Source of the DNA: Allobosea sp.
GTDB lineage: Bacteria > Pseudomonadota > Alphaproteobacteria > Rhizobiales > Beijerinckiaceae
Assembly (NCBI GenBank): GCA_021732895.1
Contig: JAKFWE010000318.1
Span: 1 to 5,682 of the forward strand
Length of the DNA: 5,682 nt
Direction: 5' to 3'
Of this stretch, positions 1 to 3,976 are shown one piece after another. The position numbers and the translations under genes are program-made. The notes under the pieces were generated by a model, which did no database searches, was not told the DNA's origin, and was given only the letters and a program-made list of their open reading frames with translations. Each line of letters starts with the position of its first letter. Position 1 is the first letter of the stretch.

Positions 1-168
1 CTGCTCTGGGCCACGCAGTTCCTCATCCTCGCCTTCGGCCTCGCCTGGCTCGGCCGCAAGGTCCAGGGCATGCGGAGCCCGGCCTCGGCCGGGCCGCTTT
101 CGGAAGCGGAGCGCCGCCGGATCGAGCAGCTCATGCATGACAAGATCATGGACGACCGGCGCCGCTGA
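1..168 (+). CDS. ccmH: C-terminal end of a membrane protein, probably cytochrome c biogenesis protein CcmH/CycL (5' partial)
   Basis: The frame is open from the first base and ends at TGA 166-168, giving 55 residues. It begins with a hydrophobic helix (LLWATQFLILAFGLAWL, residues 1-17), followed by a basic stretch (GRK) and a hydrophilic tail containing PLSEAERRRIEQL. A single helix followed by a 'PLS-E-E-R-L'-type tail is how CcmH proteins usually end. CcmH is a membrane-anchored thioredoxin-like partner in delivering reduced apocytochrome c to the CcmF/H haem lyase. In rhizobia the ccmI-ccmE-ccmF-ccmH cluster commonly precedes a degP gene, which agrees with the neighbour here. The diagnostic part of CcmH (the CXXC domain) lies outside the window, so another small membrane protein cannot be excluded. 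The identification relies on the tail pattern plus synteny. Confidence 0.55.
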   Translation: MLWATQFLILAFGLAWLGRKVQGMRSPASAGPLSEAERRRIEQLMHDKIMDDRRR

Positions 169-198
169 CCGCCGACGCCCCGGCGCTTTCGCACAACC

Positions 199-234
199 TT
201 ACGAAATCGTCATGCGCGGGCCAAATCCGCGTAA
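199..234. promoter_or_regulatory. Candidate operator upstream of the protease gene
   Basis: TTACGA (199-204), AA, TCGTCA (207-212) form an inverted repeat with 5 of 6 arm positions matching. A further half-site, GCGTAA (229-234), repeats the TCGTCA/TCGTAA half 22 bp downstream, about two helical turns. CCTTACG (197-203) and CGTAAGG (230-236) are also exact reverse complements. Such spacing suits a dimeric regulator, for example the response regulator encoded downstream, but that link is inference. No convincing -35/-10 pair was identified in this leader. Confidence 0.35.
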
Positions 235-282
235 GGCGGGCGCCGCCATGGTGCCTGCCATGACGCGGGGACCGCCCGCTTT
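233..282 (+). promoter_or_regulatory. Potential leader hairpin before the protease start
   Basis: Bases 233-242 can pair with 273-282 as a 10-bp stem (seven consecutive G/C pairs, one G-U, two A-U). The 30-base loop holds a smaller CATGG/CCATG pairing (247-251 with 258-262). The stem ends 6 bases before the ribosome binding site. If transcription starts upstream of 233, this would be a structured 5' leader. It could affect translation, or it could be incidental in GC-rich DNA. Confidence 0.25.
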
Positions 283-288
283 CAATAC

Positions 289-292
289 GAGG
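289..292 (+). promoter_or_regulatory. Ribosome binding site deciding the protease start
   Basis: GAGG lies 6 bases before the ATG at 299. It supports this start over the in-frame ATGs further upstream (137, 212, 248, 260), which would add Arg/Pro-rich residues before the signal sequence and would overlap the preceding gene or the putative operator. Confidence 0.6.
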
Positions 293-298
293 TTCGCC

Positions 299-1486
299 AT
301 GACCACACCCACCACGTCGAAGTCGATCCTGCGCCGCGGCGTCGTGATCGCAGGCGTCGCCACGCTCGGGATCGGGCTCGCCGCCGGCATCGCCGATGGC
401 GCCCTGATCTCCGCCCGCAACGCCTTCGCGCAGCCGATCCAGCTGTCGGGCGTGCAGACGCAGCTGCCGTCCTTCGCCGACGTCGTCGAGAAGGTGAAGC
501 CCGCCGTCGTCTCCGTGCGCGTCAAGACGCGCGTCGCGGCAGCCTCAGCCGAGGACGGCGAGGGCGGTGTCCAGGGGCTGCCGCCCGGCCACCCTCTGGA
601 GCGCTTCTTCCGTCGCTATGGCGAGGAGAATCAGCGTCCAGGTCGGCCGCAGCCGCGCCAGGGCATGTCGCAGGGCTCGGGCTTCTTCGTCAGCCAGGAC
701 GGCTATGTCGTCACCAACAACCACGTCGTCCAGAACGCGGCCGAGGTGCAGCTCGTCACCGATGACGGGAGGACCATGGACGCGAAGGTCGTCGGCACTG
801 ATCCGCGCACCGATCTGGCGCTGCTCAAGGTCGATGACGGCGCGAGCCACCCCTATGTCCTCCTCGCCAAGGGCAAGCCGCGCATCGGCGACTGGGTGAT
901 GGCGGTCGGCAATCCGTTCGGCCTCGGCGGCACGGTCACCGCCGGCATCGTCTCGGCGCAGGGGCGCGACCTGCGCTCCGGCCCCTATGACGATTACATC
1001 CAGATCGACGCGGCGGTGAATCGCGGCAATTCCGGCGGCCCGACCTTCAATCTCAAGGGCGAGGTCGTCGGCGTGAACACCGCGATCTTCTCGCCCTCGG
1101 GCGGCAATGTCGGCATCGCCTTCGCCATCCCGGCCAACACCGTCGAGACGGTCGTCGCGGCGCTGAAGGAGCATGGCTCGGTGGCGCGGGGCTTCATCGG
1201 CGTGCAGATCCAGCCGGTGACCGACGAGGTCGCCGATGCGATCGGCCTCAGGCAGGCGCGCGGCGCGCTCGTCGCCGAGGCGCAGCCCGACGGCCCCGCC
1301 GCGAAGGCCGGCATCAGGCGCGGCGACACGATCGTCGCCGTCAACGGCGAGGCGATCGCGGATGCGCGCGCCCTGACCCGCAAGATCGGCGGCTTCGCGC
1401 CCGGCACGAAGACGACGATCACGGTCTGGCGCGATGGTCGCGAGCGCGAGATCAGCTTCGAGATCGGCCGTCAGCCGGCGGCCTGA
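299..1486 (+). CDS. degP: HtrA/DegP-family periplasmic serine endopeptidase with a single PDZ domain
   Basis: This 395-residue S1C protease degrades or refolds damaged envelope proteins. An Arg-Arg-preceded hydrophobic segment (about residues 12-32) and a possible AFA|QP cleavage site at 44/45 indicate export, or retention as an N-terminal anchor. The trypsin-like domain spans about 55-285 with the triad His142 (TNNHVV), Asp172 (RTDLALLKV) and Ser245 (RGNSGGP). The NPFGLGGTVTAGIVSA segment at 205-220 is typical of the family. A DegP-like extended LA loop, charged and Gln/Pro-rich, lies at about 80-122. One PDZ domain (about 295-390) follows, with the GFIGVQIQPV and GPAAKAGIRRGDTIVAVNG motifs, and the protein stops there. 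Classical DegP/DegQ proteins have two PDZ domains and about 450-500 residues, so this one has DegS-like domain content with a DegP-like loop. It sits 130 bases after the upstream gene and 190 bases before the response regulator gene. The family is certain; the exact paralogue is not. Confidence 0.93.
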   Translation: MTTPTTSKSILRRGVVIAGVATLGIGLAAGIADGALISARNAFAQPIQLSGVQTQLPSFADVVEKVKPAVVSVRVKTRVAAASAEDGEGGVQGLPPGHPLERFFRRYGEENQRPGRPQPRQGMSQGSGFFVSQDGYVVTNNHVVQNAAEVQLVTDDGRTMDAKVVGTDPRTDLALLKVDDGASHPYVLLAKGKPRIGDWVMAVGNPFGLGGTVTAGIVSAQGRDLRSGPYDDYIQIDAAVNRGNSGGPTFNLKGEVVGVNTAIFSPSGGNVGIAFAIPANTVETVVAALKEHGSVARGFIGVQIQPVTDEVADAIGLRQARGALVAEAQPDGPAAKAGIRRGDTIVAVNGEAIADARALTRKIGGFAPGTKTTITVWRDGREREISFEIGRQPAA

Positions 1487-1505
1487 GCGGGGCGAAAGAG
1501 CCGAG

Positions 1506-1513
1506 AACCGGTT
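1506..1513. repeat. AACCGGTT palindrome, possible remnant of a dispersed rhizobial-type short repeat
   Basis: The perfect 8-bp palindrome AACCGGTT sits in GAGAACCGGTTTCCG, 19 bases after the protease stop. Short intergenic elements centred on GGAAACCGGTT are, from memory, very common in Rhizobiales genomes, and this resembles one. With a single copy in the window the assignment is tentative. Confidence 0.25.
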
Positions 1514-1540
1514 TCCGCGAACGCGTCGCCCGGGTTTCTG

Positions 1541-1568
1541 TTGAGGTTGGCCGGTCCCCCGGTATCCT
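1541..1568 (+). promoter_or_regulatory. Candidate sigma-70-type promoter for the response regulator gene
   Basis: TTGAGG (1541-1546) and TATCCT (1563-1568) match four of six bases each in the -35 and -10 consensus and are separated by 16 bases. A start near 1575 would give a leader of about 100 bases containing the strong hairpin and the tandem repeat. It is the best match seen in this spacer but only moderate in strength. Confidence 0.35.
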
Positions 1569-1598
1569 GTCGCCCCCGTCGGGGAGCCAGCCTTCACT

Positions 1599-1631
1599 GC
1601 GGCAGGCCGGACATCGCGTCTGGCCTGCCGC
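1599..1631 (+). terminator. Strong 14-bp hairpin between protease and response regulator genes (terminator or leader structure)
   Basis: GCGGCAGGCCGGAC (1599-1612) pairs over its full length with 1618-1631, including one G-U pair (1609/1621), around the loop ATCGC. It is the most stable simple hairpin noticed in the window. No uninterrupted T-run follows (the next bases are TTCCGGTTT), so intrinsic termination would be inefficient. It could end the protease transcript, pause polymerase, protect a 3' end, or, if the candidate promoter just upstream is used, form part of the response regulator leader. Confidence 0.5.
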
Positions 1632-1636
1632 TTCCG

Positions 1637-1670
1637 GTTTCGAGAGTGAGCCAGTTTCGAGAGTGAGCCC
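1637..1670 (+). repeat. Tandem duplication, 17-bp period, directly before the response regulator start
   Basis: GTTTCGAGAGTGAGCC occurs at 1637-1652 and again at 1654-1669, two exact 16-base copies; only the seventeenth base differs (A, then C). The second copy ends 7 bases before the ATG. Each copy carries GAGAGTGAG, the only purine-rich stretch available as a weak ribosome binding site, so the duplication may alter translation initiation. Replication slippage is the likely origin. Confidence 0.85.
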
Positions 1671-1676
1671 CGCGCC

Positions 1677-2345
1677 ATGCGACTGCTGATCGTCGAGGAC
1701 GACCCGGAGGCCGCCGCCTATCTGGTCAAGGCCTTCCGCGAGGCGGGCCACGTCGCCGACCACGCCGCCGACGGTCTCGAGGGCTACGGCATGGCCGAGG
1801 GCGGCGGCTACGACGTGCTGGTGATCGACCGCATGCTGCCTCGCCTCGACGGCCTGTCGCTGATCCGCTCGCTGCGCGAGCAGAAGGACGAGACGCCGAC
1901 GCTGATCCTCTCGGCGCTGGCCCAGGTCGACGACCGCGTGAAGGGGCTGCGCGCCGGCGGCGACGACTACCTGCCCAAACCCTACGCCTTTTCCGAGTTG
2001 CTCGCCCGCGTCGAAGTGCTGGCGCGCCGGCGCGGCGCGCCCGCCTCCGAGCCCACGGTCTACAGGGTGGGCGATCTCTCGCTCGATCGGCTGGCGCATC
2101 GCGTCAGCCGCGCGGATGAGGAGATCGCGCTGCAGCCGCGCGAGTTCCGCCTGCTCGAATACCTGATGAAGCATGCCGGCCAGGTCGTCACCCGCACCAT
2201 GCTGCTCGAGAATGTCTGGGACTATCATTTCGACCCGCAGACCAACGTCATCGACGTCCACGTCTCGCGGCTGCGCGCCAAGATCGACCATGGCCGGCAG
2301 TCGCTGATCCAGACCGTGCGCGGCGCGGGCTACAAGATCGGCTGA
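1677..2345 (+). CDS. OmpR/PhoB-family two-component response regulator
   Basis: This 222-residue cytoplasmic transcription factor has a receiver domain (about 1-115) with acidic Glu7-Asp8-Asp9, phosphoacceptor Asp51 (VLVIDRMLPRLDG), Ser79 and Lys101 (DDYLPKPY), all intact. A winged-helix DNA-binding domain follows (about 127-222) with LQPREFRLLEYLM, the TNVIDVHVSRLRAKID recognition-helix region and the C-terminal TVRGAGYKIG. Sequence style is close to the CusR/QseB-like branch of the OmpR family, but the signal is not deducible. Length is normal. ATG 1677 is the only sensible start: an in-frame TGA lies at 1647-1649 and the protein begins with the canonical MRLLIVEDD. The ribosome binding site is weak and lies in the duplicated 17-mer. 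The kinase gene downstream is its probable partner. The palindromes before the protease and kinase genes are candidate targets, by inference only. Confidence 0.95.
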   Translation: MRLLIVEDDPEAAAYLVKAFREAGHVADHAADGLEGYGMAEGGGYDVLVIDRMLPRLDGLSLIRSLREQKDETPTLILSALAQVDDRVKGLRAGGDDYLPKPYAFSELLARVEVLARRRGAPASEPTVYRVGDLSLDRLAHRVSRADEEIALQPREFRLLEYLMKHAGQVVTRTMLLENVWDYHFDPQTNVIDVHVSRLRAKIDHGRQSLIQTVRGAGYKIG

Positions 2346-2351
2346 GCGCCG

Positions 2352-2369
2352 GCGCCGCCAGCGCCGCCA
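2352..2369. repeat. Tandem 9-bp repeat in the regulator-kinase gap
   Basis: GCGCCGCCA is repeated exactly at 2352-2360 and 2361-2369, partly overlapping the 10-bp palindrome GCGCCGGCGC (2346-2355) that begins right after the response regulator stop codon. The palindrome could form a small hairpin but has no T-run behind it. Low sequence complexity makes chance a fair explanation. Confidence 0.5.
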
Positions 2370-2373
2370 GAAT

Positions 2374-2401
2374 TTGACAGCCTGTCATGGCCGCCCATAG
2401 T
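2374..2401 (+). promoter_or_regulatory. Candidate kinase-glnE promoter with the -35 hexamer inside a perfect palindrome
   Basis: TTGACA (2374-2379) is a perfect -35 hexamer; CATAGT (2396-2401), 16 bases on, matches four of six -10 positions. The -35 overlaps the perfect inverted repeat TGACAG-C-CTGTCA (2375-2387). A regulator bound there would cover the -35 element, so repression or autoregulation is plausible. The predicted transcript would start around 2407-2408 with a leader of about 53 bases before the GTG start. Confidence 0.5.
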
Positions 2402-2447
2402 CGTCGATGCCGATCGCGCCGGGCGGCACGCGAAGCGGGGCAACCGG

Positions 2448-2452
2448 AAGGA
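2448..2452 (+). promoter_or_regulatory. Ribosome binding site deciding the kinase start at GTG 2461
   Basis: AAGGA, within GGAAGGA (2446-2452), lies 8 bases before GTG 2461, whereas nothing comparable precedes the in-frame ATG at 2407. This favours the GTG start, which removes 18 low-complexity residues from the N-terminus. Confidence 0.65.
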
Positions 2453-2460
2453 TCGTTCGC

Positions 2461-3963
2461 GTGCAGCCCCCGCAGTCGAAACCGCAGGCCGGCCCACGGC
2501 GTTTCCTGCCCAATCTGGTCCGCACGACGGCGTTCAAGCTGACGGCGATCTACCTCGTCATCTTCGCGCTGTTCGCGGGCTTCGTCCTCGGCTACGTCGC
2601 CTGGAACGCGAAGCGTCTGCTGGACGACCAGATCCGCCAGACCATCGACGCCGAAATCCGGGGCCTCGCCGAGCAGCAGCGCCTGGGCGGCATCCGGCGC
2701 CTGATCAACATCATCGAGCGGCGTTCGCGCGGGCCGGGCGCCTCGCTCTATCTCGTCGCCACCCCGGTCGGCGAAAGGCTGGCCGGCAATGTCGAGGCCC
2801 TGCCTCCGGGCGCGCTCGACAGATCCGGCGAAAGCGAGATCGAATACGCCCGCAGCAGCGACGCGCTCGACAGGCCGGGCCGCGCCCTCGTGCGGGTGTT
2901 TCTGCTGCCGGCGGGCTTTCGCCTGCTGGTCGGGCGCGATCTGGAGGAGCGCGAGCGCCTCGGCGTGGTCATCCGCCGCGCCGGCGGCTGGTCGCTCTTC
3001 CTGATCTTCGTGCTCGGCTGCCTCGCGAGCTGGTTCGTCTCGCGCCGCGTGCTCAAACGGATCGACGGCATGACCGAAACCACGCAGTCGATCATGGCCG
3101 GCGATCTCAGGGGCCGGCTGGCGGTTTCCGGCAGCGGCGACGAACTCGACCGGCTGGCGCTCGCCCTCAACGCCATGCTGGAGCGCATCGCAGACCTGCT
3201 GCTCGGCATGCAGCAGGTCTCCGACAACATCGCCCATGACCTTAAGACCCCGCTGACGCGGCTGCGCAACCGGGCGGAGGAAGCGTTGCGAACGGCGCAG
3301 TCGCCGGACGCCCTGCGCGGCGCGCTCGAAGGCTCGATCGAGGAGGCCGACAACCTGATCCGGGTCTTCAACGCGCTGCTGATGATCGCGCGGCTGGAGG
3401 CCGGCCGCATCGACGACAGCATGGTCGAGCTGGACATCTCCGAGGTCGTCTCCAGCGTCGCGGAGCTTTACGACCCGCTGGCCGAGGAGGCGGGTTTTTC
3501 TCTCGAAACGGCCTCGGCCCCCGGCCTGCGGATCGGCGGCAACCGGGAGCTGATCGGCCAGGCGCTGGCGAACCTGATCGACAACGCGCTGAAATACGGG
3601 CGGCCCACGGGCGAGGCCGCGCCTGTCGTGCGCGTCGCGGCTCGCCCGGTCGCAGGCGGCGTTGAGCTCTCGGTGGCCGATCGCGGCGCCGGCATTCCCG
3701 AACAGGACCGCGTCCGCGTGCTGGAACGGTTCGTCAGGCTCGACCGGAGCCGCAGCAAGCCGGGCTTCGGCCTCGGGCTGGCGCTGGCCGCCGGCGTCGT
3801 GCGCCTGCATCACGGGCAATTGCGGCTGGAGGACAACGAGCCGGGCCTGCGCGTCGTGATGTTCTTGCCGGCCTCGGCCGCGAGGCCTGTGGACGCGCGC
3901 GCCGCGGTGACGCCCGCCGGCTCGACAACCGCGCCCAACCCTGCTGGCCTGCCGGCGGGTTGA
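2461..3963 (+). CDS. Membrane-bound sensor histidine kinase (HAMP, HisKA, HATPase)
   Basis: This 500-residue inner-membrane kinase should phosphorylate the response regulator encoded just upstream. After a short basic N-terminus come TM1 (about 24-48), a periplasmic sensor region (about 49-173, Arg-rich, no family recognised), TM2 (about 174-195) and a HAMP linker (about 195-247). The dimerisation/phosphoacceptor domain carries His259 in DNIAHDLKTPLTRLRNR. The ATPase domain has the N box (NLIDNALKYG, Asn371 and Asn375), G1 (DRGAGIP, Asp407), F box (LERFVRLDRSRS) and G2 (GFGLGLAL), so catalysis looks intact. The last 30 residues form an Ala/Pro-rich tail beyond the kinase core. The GTG start is chosen for its AAGGA site; an ATG at 2407 would add 18 residues and be nearly leaderless from the candidate promoter. 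The gap from the regulator gene is 115 bases; glnE follows after 13. Confidence 0.93.
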   Translation: MQPPQSKPQAGPRRFLPNLVRTTAFKLTAIYLVIFALFAGFVLGYVAWNAKRLLDDQIRQTIDAEIRGLAEQQRLGGIRRLINIIERRSRGPGASLYLVATPVGERLAGNVEALPPGALDRSGESEIEYARSSDALDRPGRALVRVFLLPAGFRLLVGRDLEERERLGVVIRRAGGWSLFLIFVLGCLASWFVSRRVLKRIDGMTETTQSIMAGDLRGRLAVSGSGDELDRLALALNAMLERIADLLLGMQQVSDNIAHDLKTPLTRLRNRAEEALRTAQSPDALRGALEGSIEEADNLIRVFNALLMIARLEAGRIDDSMVELDISEVVSSVAELYDPLAEEAGFSLETASAPGLRIGGNRELIGQALANLIDNALKYGRPTGEAAPVVRVAARPVAGGVELSVADRGAGIPEQDRVRVLERFVRLDRSRSKPGFGLGLALAAGVVRLHHGQLRLEDNEPGLRVVMFLPASAARPVDARAAVTPAGSTTAPNPAGLPAG

Positions 3964-3965
3964 GC

Positions 3966-3969
3966 GGAG
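3966..3969 (+). promoter_or_regulatory. Ribosome binding site of glnE
   Basis: GGAG lies 3 bases after the kinase stop codon and 7 bases before ATG 3977. It supports this start and suggests glnE is translated from the kinase transcript. Confidence 0.6.
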
Positions 3970-3976
3970 CGACGCG

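Noticed and set aside
159..189. Possible terminator of the first gene: GCGCCG (159-164) with CGGCGC (181-186) followed by TTT.
   Set aside because: Only a 6-bp stem with a 16-base loop, starting inside the coding end, and only three T residues; expected by chance in GC-rich DNA.
261..286. TTCAAT (281-286) as a -10 element for the protease, with TGACGC (261-266) as -35.
   Set aside because: The spacer is 14 bases and the hexamers match poorly; not strong enough to call a promoter.
137..298. Upstream extension of the protease to an ATG at 137.
   Set aside because: It would overlap the preceding gene, add Arg/Pro-rich residues before the signal segment and lack a ribosome binding site; ATG 299 has GAGG at good spacing.
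545..2291. Two overlapping long - strand frames (545-1678 and 1452-2291) opposite the protease and response regulator genes.
   Set aside because: Same composition artefact; the + strand carries complete, motif-bearing proteins.
136..2390. Recurrent CATGAC/GTCATG hexamer (136, 209, 259, 2384) as a shared regulator site.
   Set aside because: A few occurrences of any 6-mer are expected in this length on two strands, and flanking bases do not agree well; kept only as part of the two palindromes.
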